DNA of 64,000 nucleotides from CAZSRX01 sp964609675 [NCBI: uncultured Bacteroidota bacterium] (GCA_964609675.1 CAZSRX010000024.1:4129-68128), one strand, 5' to 3'; positions 47,054 through 56,345 are shown, numbered from the stretch's first letter. Numbers and translations are program-made. Notes: a model not told the origin generated them from the letters alone.

Positions 47054-47830
47054 ATGTTCCGATATAAACTGACCTTAGAATACGAAGGCACCCGCTACCG
47101 CGGTTGGCAGGCCCAGAAGGAAGCCCGTACCATACAGGGCGAGTTGTTCAAAGCCATTGAAACCGGTTTGGGGATATCGGATTATGACGTGCAGGGCGCG
47201 GGCCGTACGGACGCCGGCGTGCATGCGCTGAGCCAGGTCGCGCATCTGGATATCCCTTTATCCCTGGAGGCTGCAAAGATTCGCTACAAGCTCAACAACC
47301 ATTTGCCCCATGACATCAATATTCTTCGGGCCGAAAAAGCCGATCCGCGGTTTCATGCCCGCCACGATGCGCTCTCGCGAAGTTACCTCTATCAGATTGC
47401 CACACGTCGGACTGCGTTCGGCAAGCCCTTCGTCTGGTGGATCCGCGATGAACTGGATACCGAAGCGATGCGCTATGCTTTAAAGTTATTCGAGGGCATG
47501 CACGATTTTCGATCGTTTGCGGCAAAGGAAGCCGAAACCGAATCTAAAAAAGTACGTTTATATGCCACGGAATTAATCGCTTTCCCGCACCTGATTATTT
47601 TGCGCTTCCACGGATCGCACTTTCTATGGAAAATGATTCGGCAGATAACCGGAACCATAGCTGAAATCGGCCGCGGTAAACTGAAGCCGGATAGCATCCG
47701 CCGCTGGCTGACGGCATATTCGGATGAACCGTCACGTCTGACGGCACCGCCTTCGGGCCTCTTCCTCGAAGGGGTTTATTATCAAACCGGAACACCATTA
47801 CCGCAAATCCGCCCCTTAATGAATTTCTGA
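47054..47830 (+). CDS. truA: tRNA pseudouridine synthase A
   Basis: Isomerises uridines 38-40 in the anticodon arm of many tRNAs. The 258-residue protein has the N-terminal LEYEGTRYRGWQAQ, the catalytic segment GAGRTDAGVHALSQVAHL (catalytic Asp in RTDAGVHA), FHARHDALSRSYLYQI and the C-terminal HFLWKMIRQITGT and APPSGLFLEGVYY. Its length is typical. The start (ATG 47054) has no strong ribosome-binding site. It sits divergent from the tRNA pair. Confidence 0.95.
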   Translation: MFRYKLTLEYEGTRYRGWQAQKEARTIQGELFKAIETGLGISDYDVQGAGRTDAGVHALSQVAHLDIPLSLEAAKIRYKLNNHLPHDINILRAEKADPRFHARHDALSRSYLYQIATRRTAFGKPFVWWIRDELDTEAMRYALKLFEGMHDFRSFAAKEAETESKKVRLYATELIAFPHLIILRFHGSHFLWKMIRQITGTIAEIGRGKLKPDSIRRWLTAYSDEPSRLTAPPSGLFLEGVYYQTGTPLPQIRPLMNF

Positions 47831-47900
47831 CTTTTTCTCAGTACGCGGAACAATTATTTTATATATATTCGGATAGGATAAAAAAAATACTGCCAAAATC

Positions 47901-50690
47901 ATGAAGCTTCAAACCCGCATTATATTGCTTTTATCGGTGGTTTTGGTGATGATCCTTATCGCCAATGTGGTTTTCTGGACAATCGACGCCAAACGTACCA
48001 GACATCTGATTGAAAGCAAAAAAAACGAAAAACAGGAACTGCTCAATCGTTCCGTGGCGTTGCTTGAAAAATCCATCCAACTGTTTGCCTACGATTATTC
48101 CTACTGGGACGAAATGCTGATGTTCAGCCGGCAGCCCGATTCGGAGTGGGCTTATGTTAACCTGGAATCCACCATGTCCAACTTCAATGTCCAAGCCGTG
48201 TGGGTGTTTAACGCGCAGGACGAATTGATCTATGCGTTTCAGAAGGTCAACGACACGACCCTGGCGTCGTTTCCGCTGAAAGGCCAGGCTTTTCAGTATA
48301 TAAAGCAACAAAAATACTTCTGCAATTTTTTTACATTGACATCTTCCGGTTTAATGGAAGTTTTCGGAGCGCCGATCCAGCCCAGCAGTGACATCCACCG
48401 CCTCACGCCGCCGCAGGGCGCCTTTTTTGTGGGTCGTATATGGTCGCCTCAATTTCTGAAACAACTTGAAGAAATTAATAATTCGCACATCAAAGTATCC
48501 CGCGATTCCATAGATTTCAATACCTCCGATCCTTCAATGATTCGCTCGGTTTTTCAAGCCCGGGGGTGGGATGGACAGACTATTGCCTATATTCATTCTG
48601 AATTTTCGTACCAAACCATTCTGGAAATACAGCGCCTGTCCCGTTATCAGTTGTGGCTGCTTTTTGGATACGGCGTCATATTGTTTTTCGCGCTGCTATA
48701 TTTTCTGCGGCGCTGGGTCATTATGCCTATTCGCATAATGATGAAAGCCCTTAATACCAATCGCCCCCAACCATTGCTCGTGGAAAAAAATAACGCCCTG
48801 GAATTCTTACAACTTTCTGAATTAATCAATAATTTTTTTATCCAGAAAGCGGATCTGGAAAACATCGTTCGCAGCCGGCGGTCTATGGAAGAAGCGCTGA
48901 TCCAGTCCGAGCAGGATTATCGCAGTTTATTCGACAACGCGCATGACGCCATGATTGTCGTTGACTACGATTCGCTGGAAATCCTGCTGGTAAATGCCGG
49001 GGCCTGTTCCTTCTATGTACAAAGCAAGAACGAACTCACCGGCAAATCGTACGTTAATTTATGGGCCGATAGGAATGCTCTGGATCAGATGCTTTCTGAA
49101 CTGAACCGCCATCCGGTGTGCACCGGTTTTGAAGCTACGCACATTAACGGCTCCGGGCATTCCATCCAGGTCGAAATCAACGCGTGTTTAGTCCACTACC
49201 GTAAACGCCCGGCCGTACTGTGCATTAACCGGGACATCGGCGAACGCAGGAATCTACAGGCGCTGCAGTTGTCTCATGCGGTATTGAAACGCATCCGAAA
49301 TATTGTGCTGGTCGCCAACGATGAAGGACGGATTATTTACGCCAATCATTCCGTAAAAGATATCCTTGGTTATGAGCCGGCGGAAGTACTCGGCGATGGC
49401 TGGTGGAACCTGACCCGGCCCGACCGCGAAACGCGTGAGAAGGAAAAAGAAGCTATCCGCGAGGTGGCGCGGGGAAAAATGCCGGTAAATGAGCGGCCCT
49501 ATGAACGCTGGCTCCGCGACCGCTGGAATACAATGCGGTGTATCGTCTGGGTGGACGCTCTGACCTCAAACCGACTCGTGGTGGGCGTCGGTTATGACAT
49601 TACGGAACGCCTCATGACCCAAAAAGCTCTGCAGGAAAGCGAGCAACGGTATCGTTTCCTGTTTGACCATATTCCGATGGCATTGATGATGTATTCCAAA
49701 ACAACCGGGGCCATACTCACGGTCAATCAAACCGCTACAGAATTATTTGGTTATTCTTCCAATCAGTTACTCAGCATGAAACTCACCGACCTGATTCCCT
49801 CGCTGGATGACAACCGGGAAATGCAACCCGAAGACTCGAATAAAACATGCCTGATTTTACACCGAAGAAAAGACGGCACGGTGCTGCAGATGGAAATAGC
49901 CATTTATGATGTCAGCGCTTCCAATAAGCCTTTTGGACTCGTCATCGGAACGGATATATCGCTTAAACTGAAATCACAGGATTCGGATGCGCTTCTTAAA
50001 ACGCAAAAAAATAAGCTGAGCGGCATCATTGAGGCGCTGGAAGAAGAACGCCGGCGTATGGCCTCCGAACTTCACGACAGCCTCGGTCAACTGTTGTCGG
50101 TGGTCAAACGCAATCTGGAAATCATCGGAACCCGTAACTTATCTGAGCCGGAATTCAGTCAGATGGTAACCGCTACCACGCATATCATTGACACGGCTAT
50201 CGCTGAAACCAAGACCATCGCGTATGACCTTCTGCCGCGCACGTTGCAGGATTTCGGCCTCTGGACAGCGGTTGAAAACCTTATCCAGCAGTTGTTCCGC
50301 GGAACCAACGTCAAAGTCAATTACCGTGTTCACGGTATTGATAAACGCCTGCCGTATTCTTCAGAACTGGCGCTTTACCGGATCGTGCAGGAAGCGCTTA
50401 ACAATATACTCAAACATGCGAACGCAAGCGAAGTGTCCGTTCAGTTTGTCGGCTATCCGAATACCATCATCCTGACCATCGAAGATAACGGCAAAGGTTT
50501 TGATCTTAACGATGCGCTTTCCACTTCAACGAACGCATCCGGCATGGGGCTCAAAAGCATTCATGATAGAGTTGCATATTTAGACGGAAATGTTTATATT
50601 GACAGCGCTCCCGATAAAGGAACTTCGATTATCATTGAAACGCCCAAACCTCAGGTGACCCATGAACAAGATAACCATCCTCCTCGTTGA
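47901..50690 (+). CDS. CHASE4-PAS sensor histidine kinase (HisKA_3 type)
   Basis: A 929-residue membrane kinase. Two membrane helices (about 5-27 and 245-265) flank a periplasmic CHASE4-type domain (QLFAYDYSYWDEMLMF). A HAMP-like linker (RRWVIMPIRIMMKALNTNRP) leads to three PAS domains: YRSLFDNAHDAMIVVDYDSLEI, IVLVANDEGRIIYANHSVKDIL and YRFLFDHIPMALMMYSKTTGAI. The kinase core is HisKA_3 with EEERRRMASELHDSLGQLLS (phospho-acceptor His725), then an HATPase domain with NILKHANASEVSV, DNGKGFD and GMGLKSIHDRV. It overlaps the response regulator gene by 29 bases, so the two are one coupled unit. The signal is not known. Confidence 0.93.
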   Translation: MKLQTRIILLLSVVLVMILIANVVFWTIDAKRTRHLIESKKNEKQELLNRSVALLEKSIQLFAYDYSYWDEMLMFSRQPDSEWAYVNLESTMSNFNVQAVWVFNAQDELIYAFQKVNDTTLASFPLKGQAFQYIKQQKYFCNFFTLTSSGLMEVFGAPIQPSSDIHRLTPPQGAFFVGRIWSPQFLKQLEEINNSHIKVSRDSIDFNTSDPSMIRSVFQARGWDGQTIAYIHSEFSYQTILEIQRLSRYQLWLLFGYGVILFFALLYFLRRWVIMPIRIMMKALNTNRPQPLLVEKNNALEFLQLSELINNFFIQKADLENIVRSRRSMEEALIQSEQDYRSLFDNAHDAMIVVDYDSLEILLVNAGACSFYVQSKNELTGKSYVNLWADRNALDQMLSELNRHPVCTGFEATHINGSGHSIQVEINACLVHYRKRPAVLCINRDIGERRNLQALQLSHAVLKRIRNIVLVANDEGRIIYANHSVKDILGYEPAEVLGDGWWNLTRPDRETREKEKEAIREVARGKMPVNERPYERWLRDRWNTMRCIVWVDALTSNRLVVGVGYDITERLMTQKALQESEQRYRFLFDHIPMALMMYSKTTGAILTVNQTATELFGYSSNQLLSMKLTDLIPSLDDNREMQPEDSNKTCLILHRRKDGTVLQMEIAIYDVSASNKPFGLVIGTDISLKLKSQDSDALLKTQKNKLSGIIEALEEERRRMASELHDSLGQLLSVVKRNLEIIGTRNLSEPEFSQMVTATTHIIDTAIAETKTIAYDLLPRTLQDFGLWTAVENLIQQLFRGTNVKVNYRVHGIDKRLPYSSELALYRIVQEALNNILKHANASEVSVQFVGYPNTIILTIEDNGKGFDLNDALSTSTNASGMGLKSIHDRVAYLDGNVYIDSAPDKGTSIIIETPKPQVTHEQDNHPPR

Positions 50691-51327
50691 TGATCATCCG
50701 ATCGTTTTAGACGGTCTGAAAAACTTATTGGGAAAGCAGACGGATTTTGAGATTGTCGGGGAGGCCGTCAACGGCCAGGAAGCTATCGCCAAAGTCAAAG
50801 AACTCCAGCCGCATATCGTGCTTATGGATATTTCTCTGCCAAAAATGAGCGGATTGGACGCCACACGCCTCATCGTTAAACGTTTTCCCCAAACTAAGGT
50901 TATCGTTTTAACAATGATTGAGGAAGCCAGTTATGCCGGCAAATTGATTGAAGCCGGCGCCAGCGGTTATCTGCTCAAAGATACCAGCAGTGATGAGATC
51001 ATCCGGGCCATTCAGCGGGTCGCCGCGGGCGAAACGTTCATCAGCCAAAAAGCCTATGAACTCATCGGACAGCATATTGCCAAAGGTCCGTCCGTTACTG
51101 AAGAAATGACCAGTGAAATGATTTCCAGCCTTACCCCCCGCGAACGCGAGATATTGCTCCACATTGCCGAAGGACTCAATTCCCAGGACATTGCAAAAAA
51201 ACTGAGCCTGAGCCCGCGTACCGTGGAAACCCACCGCGCGAACATCATGCACAAACTGCACATTCATACCACGGCGGGATTGGTTCGTTTTGCTTTTGAC
51301 AATAAAATTATCGAAGTAAAAAAATAA
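50662..51327 (+). CDS. NarL/FixJ-family response regulator
   Basis: A 221-residue regulator, the partner of the kinase it overlaps. The receiver domain has LLVDDHPIVLDGL, phospho-acceptor Asp56 (VLMDISLPKMSG), a conserved Thr in VIVLTM and Lys in YLLKDTSSDE. The C-terminal LuxR-type helix-turn-helix (about 150-215) reads LTPREREILLHIAEGLNSQDIAKKL followed by SPRTVETHRANIMHKL. A ribosome-binding site AGGTG lies within the end of the kinase gene. Its targets are unknown; no binding sites were recognised. Confidence 0.96.
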   Translation: MNKITILLVDDHPIVLDGLKNLLGKQTDFEIVGEAVNGQEAIAKVKELQPHIVLMDISLPKMSGLDATRLIVKRFPQTKVIVLTMIEEASYAGKLIEAGASGYLLKDTSSDEIIRAIQRVAAGETFISQKAYELIGQHIAKGPSVTEEMTSEMISSLTPREREILLHIAEGLNSQDIAKKLSLSPRTVETHRANIMHKLHIHTTAGLVRFAFDNKIIEVKK

Positions 51328-51504
51328 TATCATTATACCAATCGTTTTTTATTACCTGTGTAATTAATCGTATTTTAAAATTACGTATCTTACCCTCTTG
51401 ACCTTATAAAGGTTTTTGTTTTTTTCTGTAATAATATTTAATGCGTGAATTGCATACTTGCAAAGATGCTATTCCTGAAATAAAAAATGTTAATAAAACG
51501 CTCA

Positions 51505-51534
51505 AAACCTCTGTCCTGCAACAGAGGTTTTTTT
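51505..51534 (+). terminator. rho-independent terminator
   Basis: Perfect 10-base stem AAACCTCTGT (51505-51514) with ACAGAGGTTT (51521-51530), six-base loop, then TTTTATTT. It ends the kinase/regulator transcript about 180 bases after the regulator stop. Confidence 0.9.
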
Positions 51535-51550
51535 ATTTCTATACGGATTA

Positions 51551-51579
51551 TTGCTTTTCCGAGAGAAACTGCGTATAAT
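51551..51579 (+). promoter_or_regulatory. strong candidate sigma70-type promoter
   Basis: TTGCTT (51551-51556), exactly 17-base spacer, perfect TATAAT (51574-51579). It lies between the upstream terminator and the Tat-signal DUF362 gene, giving a leader of about 33 bases. Confidence 0.6.
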
Positions 51580-51619
51580 GAGATAGAAATTTTGTTAATT
51601 ACCCTCAGAGGGATTCGCG

Positions 51620-52798
51620 ATGAGTCATAACAATAAACGATCGCTTAGCCGGCGCGATTTCATTACCGTATCGGCGTTAACCGGCGCCGGATGGGCTGTT
51701 GCGCCGTATGTGAACTTCAAATCCAACCTTTTTGCGCAGGAAAAATCCAGGCCGGCCACAAATATTGCGGATGCTCAGAAGTATCCGCGTAAAACCTCCT
51801 CGATGCCGGGGTTATTTCCCGGAAAAGTCGTTCAGGTCCATCATGCGCATTGCGTAACCGAGGAGCATTTCTCAGAAACGGCTGTTTATGATATGATCGC
51901 GCGGGGTATGCTGGGACTCACCGGCGCCGCGACGTTAAAGGACGCCTGGCGTACATTTGTCAGCGATACAGATCGCATCGGCTTGAAACTAAACCCGGTT
52001 GCCGGCCCCACGCTGTCGACAAGCAAGGAAGTGGTCAGGGCCGTTCTGAAGCAACTGGACGAAAGCGGCCTGCCGAAGAACAACATTATCATCTGGGATC
52101 GCCGTGAATTTGAACTGCACGAATGTGGATTTACAACCGATAATTTCCCGGAATACCAAATCATTGGCACAGAATGCAAGGACGCGAAGGGTTCTTTTTA
52201 TGACGAACACGGCAAGTTATACGGTGAATCCCGAATCGACAAGAATTGGTATTACTGGGCGGATGTTGAGGAGTCTTACGACGCTGAAACCCTGCCCTAC
52301 ATGATCAATCAGGGCAAATATTCTTATTTTTCCAGGATTGTCACGGAAATGTGCGATAAAATCATCAATATCCCGATCCTGAAAAACGCCGGTTCGTCGG
52401 TAACCCTCTGCCTGAAAAATCTCGCCTACGGTAGCGTATCCAATACTGGCCGCCTGCACAGACAGTTATGGTCGGAAACAAGCGCGGAAGTCTGCGCGTT
52501 TCCGCCCCTGCGCGACAAAGTGGTTCTGAACATCGTGGACGGCATTAAAGGCTGCTTCAACGGCGGCCCCGGCGCCAACCCACAATTTTTCACCCATTAC
52601 AAAACCATTCTCATGGGCAGCGATCCCGTAGCCGTGGACCGCATCGGCTATGATTTGGTCATCCAAAAACGCATCGAAGAAAAAATTCAGAAAGAAGACA
52701 CGCCCCGCGGCCGCGCATTCATGGAACTGGCGCAGAACCTTCAGTTGGGCGTCGCGGATATCCGTAAAATCGACCTGACCAAATATGAATTGTCCTGA
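51620..52798 (+). CDS. Tat-exported DUF362 domain protein
   Basis: A 392-residue protein with a twin-arginine signal peptide (SLSRRDFITVSALTGAGW; arginines 11-12). The DUF362 part contains RIGLKLNPVAGPTLSTSKEVVRAV, NNIIIWDRREFELHECGF, INIPILKNAGSSVTLCLKNLAYGSV, VVLNIVDGIKGCFNGGPGANPQF and KTILMGSDPVAVDRIGYDLV, the family core. No ferredoxin-type cysteine cluster is seen. The reaction is unknown; export by Tat suggests a folded protein, probably with a bound cofactor or metal. AGAGGG precedes the ATG and a strong promoter lies upstream. Its end overlaps the next gene by 14 bases. Confidence 0.9.
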   Translation: MSHNNKRSLSRRDFITVSALTGAGWAVAPYVNFKSNLFAQEKSRPATNIADAQKYPRKTSSMPGLFPGKVVQVHHAHCVTEEHFSETAVYDMIARGMLGLTGAATLKDAWRTFVSDTDRIGLKLNPVAGPTLSTSKEVVRAVLKQLDESGLPKNNIIIWDRREFELHECGFTTDNFPEYQIIGTECKDAKGSFYDEHGKLYGESRIDKNWYYWADVEESYDAETLPYMINQGKYSYFSRIVTEMCDKIINIPILKNAGSSVTLCLKNLAYGSVSNTGRLHRQLWSETSAEVCAFPPLRDKVVLNIVDGIKGCFNGGPGANPQFFTHYKTILMGSDPVAVDRIGYDLVIQKRIEEKIQKEDTPRGRAFMELAQNLQLGVADIRKIDLTKYELS

Positions 52799-53675
52799 TC
52801 GCCTTTTCATCGTAATTATTCCCTGTTTCTTTCTGATCGGCTCTACAGGGCTGGCCGCGCAGAAAGCCAGCCCGCATATTCTGATTACACAAAATGATCT
52901 GAAGGCCGCAGCCATTTCCAATAAAATCTACTCCAAAAACTCTCTCTGGGGTTATATCAACGGAGGCGCGGACCTCTATCTAGAATACGGTTTTGAGAAT
53001 CTTTATCTGCAACACATCCGCTTACATAACCGAAATTATAAAATTGAATTTTACGAAATGGCCGATCCGAATGCGGCTTTTGGCATTTATTCGGTTTCCA
53101 CCCACCATGGCCGTAACATAGATTCTTTGCCGCTTACAAATTGCGTCATGCCCTATCAGATTCAAGTTATATGGAACAAATACTATATTTCCATTATCAA
53201 CGAAAAAGGAACACCGGACGAGCAATCCGATTGTATGGTTTTTTTGAATATCATTATTCGTAAGGTTAATAAACCGACGTGCTATTCCATTCCGGCAATT
53301 TTTACTGATAGTTTATATATTTCTCACCGAAATAATCTGAAATTTATTAAAGGAATGCTGGGCTTACAAAACGGCTACCCGGCATGGTGCGAACGCATGG
53401 AATCATTTAATCACTACCAAATGTTCATTCTGCCTGTACAAGCCGACAGGCATTCGTTCACGGCCTCTGTCATTTCATTTACCGACTCCGCGGATATGCG
53501 TCGATTTTATACGCAGGAAGGCTTTGAAGCCGCAACCGGCCAATGGACTGTAAAGAAGACTAATAACCTATCTCAGTACCTTCAAATCCAATCCCCGCAT
53601 ACGATTCTATACTGCGAAACCGATTTTCAGGAAAAGGATGCTGTGCGCTATGTAACCGCTCTTCATCGAAAATAA
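52785..53675 (+). CDS. DUF6599-type exported protein
   Basis: A 296-residue exported protein with an N-terminal signal peptide (to about residue 25, ...TGLAAQ). The N-terminal part contains SLWGYINGGADLYLEYGFENLYLQHI, the hallmark of DUF6599-type proteins, followed by IEFYEMADPNAAFGIYS and alternating strands. No catalytic motif is recognised. The start overlaps the Tat-exported DUF362 gene by 14 bases without a clear ribosome-binding site, so it is translationally coupled and the two products probably work together outside the cytoplasm. Whether DUF6599 acts as an enzyme or a binding protein is unknown. Confidence 0.78.
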   Translation: MNCPDRLFIVIIPCFFLIGSTGLAAQKASPHILITQNDLKAAAISNKIYSKNSLWGYINGGADLYLEYGFENLYLQHIRLHNRNYKIEFYEMADPNAAFGIYSVSTHHGRNIDSLPLTNCVMPYQIQVIWNKYYISIINEKGTPDEQSDCMVFLNIIIRKVNKPTCYSIPAIFTDSLYISHRNNLKFIKGMLGLQNGYPAWCERMESFNHYQMFILPVQADRHSFTASVISFTDSADMRRFYTQEGFEAATGQWTVKKTNNLSQYLQIQSPHTILYCETDFQEKDAVRYVTALHRK

Positions 53676-53679
53676 TTTT

Positions 53680-53934
53680 TCAATGACACGGTTTGGTATA
53701 ATCCTCAAGCGCCGTAAGATTTCGCATGGCTTCCTCGCGGTTGTTGCCGCAGATTTCTATGGCCGGTTTCAGATTGGCGCAAACGGGAGGACGTCGGTCA
53801 TAAATCGCGCAGGATAAATCATCTTTAAGATGGATACAGCGCACGCCCGCCGGTTTTCCGTTTTCCATACCGGGTATCGGAGATGATATCGATATTACGA
53901 TGCAGCAGGCGCCGCACCCTGATCGGCAATTCAT
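53680..53934 (-). CDS. YkgJ-type cysteine-cluster protein
   Basis: An 84-residue protein with eight cysteines, beginning MNCRSGCGACCIVISIS and having CIHLKDDLSCAIYDRRPPVCANLKPA, the pattern of the YkgJ (CxxCxxCC) family, which is thought to bind a zinc or iron-sulfur centre. Members are widespread and of unknown function. It is convergent with the DUF6599 gene (four bases between stop codons). TAGGA precedes the ATG. Confidence 0.88.
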   Translation of the reverse strand: MNCRSGCGACCIVISISSPIPGMENGKPAGVRCIHLKDDLSCAIYDRRPPVCANLKPAIEICGNNREEAMRNLTALEDYTKPCH

Positions 53935-54029
53935 ATTTTCCTATAACTAAATCGGTAAAAGCGTTCCGTTTTTAAACCATCCGAAGGTGGAGACCGCATC
54001 AGCTATGGTCAAGCCATTCTTGATTATTG

Positions 54030-55823
54030 TTAATCCCGCCGCTTGGATTTCTGCATAACAGCTTTTAATTGGACTTCTTTGCCGTCCCGGATAACAATAA
54101 TATCGACCGCGTCGCCGGGTTTATGGTCGCCGAGCGCATACGTATAATCGTAAATATTTTTTATTACCCTGTCGCCGAATTTGATGATGTTATCCCCTTT
54201 CCGGATACCCGCTTTGTCGCCTGCCCCGCCGGGATTGACGCCATCCACCTTCAGTCCGTTGCCGCTTTCGGCCATATTGGGCACAATCCCCAGCGTCACA
54301 CGGAAGCCTGACGGCCGGGCGGCGGCATCTTCTTTGGCCTTGGTAAATTTCGGTTTCTCTTCCGCATTGGCAATACGGATAATCACATCAAAAACCATCT
54401 TGGTAATCTTTTCCTGACCGCTATAATTGATTTTATCGGCGTCATCGGACGGCTTATGGTAATCCTCGTGCGTGTTCGTGAAAAAATACATTACGGGGAT
54501 ATCTTTCCGATAGAATTCGGCGACATCGCTCGGCCCGCTGCCTTCATCGCGTAAAGCCAGATCGAATTGATATTCGTTATTCATATCCGTGATGATTTTC
54601 CTGAAACCCGGCGAGGTGCCCATGCCGTACACCAGCAGTTTATTTTCATTGAGCCGGCCGATCATATCCAGATTGACCATAGTGATTATCTGCCTGGTGT
54701 CAATGGTGGGATGATCCAGAAAATATTTGGAACCGAGCAGTCCCATTTCTTCGGCGCCGAAAGCAATGATCAGTACGCTGCGTTTCAGCTCGGAACGCAC
54801 CGAACTTAGTTTCTGCGCTAACTCCAGAATGGCGGCCGTACCGGAGGCGTTATCATCGGCGCCGTTGTGAATCGCCGGCTTGCCGCGGTACGCGGAATTG
54901 GGCCCGCCCCACCCCAGATGATCATAATGGGCGCCCAATACAATGATTTCCTTTTTCAGATCGGCATCGCTGCCTTCAATCAGTCCGATAATATTGGATG
55001 TCGTCTTTCTGTCATAAACGATACGGCTTTGTAAAATGGCGGTTGTAGGTACAGAAAACGAATTGGGTTTTCGCGTTTTATTGATGCCGCTCTGCAGGTC
55101 CGCCAGTTTTTTATTGACTGTATGTAATATCTTTTCAGCGGCGCTACGGCTCACAGAAAATACCGGTATACCGTAATTACCAAGCGTGTTATCATACTGC
55201 AGAGGTATCAGTTCATCATCGCCGTCGGCCGGTCCGGTAACCACCAGCAATCCCTTAGCCCCTTTTTCGGCGGCCACGGCAGCTTTACGCCGAGACGGCA
55301 TGGCATTTTTAAAAACCGACTTGGGGTCATCGCCGTCAGGGCTGTAGCGCATCACCATTACAATTTTTTCTTTTACGTCTATACCGGCATAATCGTCGTA
55401 CATGGCTTCTGCTGATGTAATTCCGTATCCGGCAAAAACGACCGGCCCTTCAACCGTCGTGTCCGCTGAAAACGCTAACGGAATAAAATCTTTGCCTATA
55501 GCGAGAATTTCATTCCCGATCATCAGTCTGTTTCCGGAATCTGCGGTCACACCGGTTATCACCGGAAAGTCCTGATAAAAACCGTTAGCACCTCCCGGCT
55601 GCAGGCTGTAATATCGGAATTCACCGGCAATATATTCGGCGGCTTTGAGCCCTCCTTCCGTACCCGGCGCACGGCCTTCCAGCGAATCGGATGCGAGGAT
55701 TTCAACGTGATACTTCAATTCAGGCAATGTAATGTCCGTTTGCGAATACGGATTCCTTGGCCCGGAGCAGGAAGATATTAAAGACAGTATAACAAAAACC
55801 AATATAAATCCATAGCGAATCAT
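54030..55823 (-). CDS. M28-family zinc peptidase lipoprotein with PA and PDZ domains
   Basis: About 597 residues, starting at ATG 55823 (AAAGGAG site five bases before); the 12 codons of open frame upstream are not used. The lipobox is LISSC. A substrate-access PA domain lies at about 120-230. The catalytic M28 domain has VLGAHYDHLGWGG, NGADDNASGTAAILELA, AFGAEEMGLLGSKYF and VNLDMIGRL, giving the paired zinc ligands and the catalytic Glu. A PDZ domain at the C-terminus (GGAGDKAGIRKGDNIIKFG) may bind substrate tails. It is expected to act as a periplasmic aminopeptidase. Confidence 0.92.
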   Translation of the reverse strand: MIRYGFILVFVILSLISSCSGPRNPYSQTDITLPELKYHVEILASDSLEGRAPGTEGGLKAAEYIAGEFRYYSLQPGGANGFYQDFPVITGVTADSGNRLMIGNEILAIGKDFIPLAFSADTTVEGPVVFAGYGITSAEAMYDDYAGIDVKEKIVMVMRYSPDGDDPKSVFKNAMPSRRKAAVAAEKGAKGLLVVTGPADGDDELIPLQYDNTLGNYGIPVFSVSRSAAEKILHTVNKKLADLQSGINKTRKPNSFSVPTTAILQSRIVYDRKTTSNIIGLIEGSDADLKKEIIVLGAHYDHLGWGGPNSAYRGKPAIHNGADDNASGTAAILELAQKLSSVRSELKRSVLIIAFGAEEMGLLGSKYFLDHPTIDTRQIITMVNLDMIGRLNENKLLVYGMGTSPGFRKIITDMNNEYQFDLALRDEGSGPSDVAEFYRKDIPVMYFFTNTHEDYHKPSDDADKINYSGQEKITKMVFDVIIRIANAEEKPKFTKAKEDAAARPSGFRVTLGIVPNMAESGNGLKVDGVNPGGAGDKAGIRKGDNIIKFGDRVIKNIYDYTYALGDHKPGDAVDIIVIRDGKEVQLKAVMQKSKRRD

Positions 55824-56043
55824 ATAAACTCCTTTTAATAGGTTTAACAAGCAAAGCAATAATAGGAAAGAAAAATCATATTCTCAACATTTGATCTGTT
55901 GAAAACTGTTTTGTACTTTGTTTACATTTTCTCCGCAATCGGTACAAATAACTCTTGCAACAGATATCTTTATCGATTATATTCGCCCGAATAACGATGC
56001 GCCTGCCGTCCCGATAAATCGGGACATCGGCTTTAAGCATGAC

Positions 56044-56117
56044 GCGCCCGTAGCTCATCTGGATAGAGCATCTGCCTTCTAAGCAGAGGGTAACAGGTTC
56101 GAGTCCTGTCGGGCGTA
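56044..56117 (+). tRNA. tRNA-Arg (anticodon TCT)
   Basis: A 74-base cloverleaf: acceptor GCGCCCG/CGGGCGT, D-arm GCTC...GAGC, anticodon stem TCTGC/GCAGA with loop CTTCTAA (anticodon TCT, reads AGA), T-loop TTCGAGT, discriminator A. CCA is not encoded. A degenerate copy of its 3' half follows 30 bases later. Confidence 0.95.
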
Positions 56118-56146
56118 CTAATTTTTCTCCCTTAAATTCTCCGAAC

Positions 56147-56195
56147 CCTTCTTACAGAGGGTAATTTCGACTATGGTCGGGAAGTCCTGTCGGGC
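56147..56195 (+). repeat. degenerate copy of the tRNA-Arg(TCT) 3' half
   Basis: Matches the tRNA in order: CCTTCT (56147-56152 vs 56075-56080), CAGAGGGTAA (56155-56164 vs 56084-56093), TTCGA (56066 block of the T-loop: 56166-56170 vs 56098-56102) and AGTCCTGTCGGGC (56183-56195 vs 56102-56114). About ten extra bases interrupt the T-loop region and the 5' half is absent, so it cannot form a tRNA. It may be a relic of an integration site in the tRNA 3' end or of a local duplication. Confidence 0.7.
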
Positions 56196-56345
56196 ATCGT
56201 CATTTTCAAGAATCTTAGAAAAAAAAAGAAGCTGACCGCAATAAAGATTAGACCTTACTTGCCGTAAGATGACTCATTCGTTTCATCAGCCCAGGATTTA
56301 CCGAAATATAATTCATCCGGCAATGTGGACGCTCGCGATTAAAAA

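Noticed and set aside
55876-56058. 60-codon minus-strand frame overlapping tRNA-Arg(TCT)
   Set aside because: Runs antisense into the tRNA and has no recognisable features.
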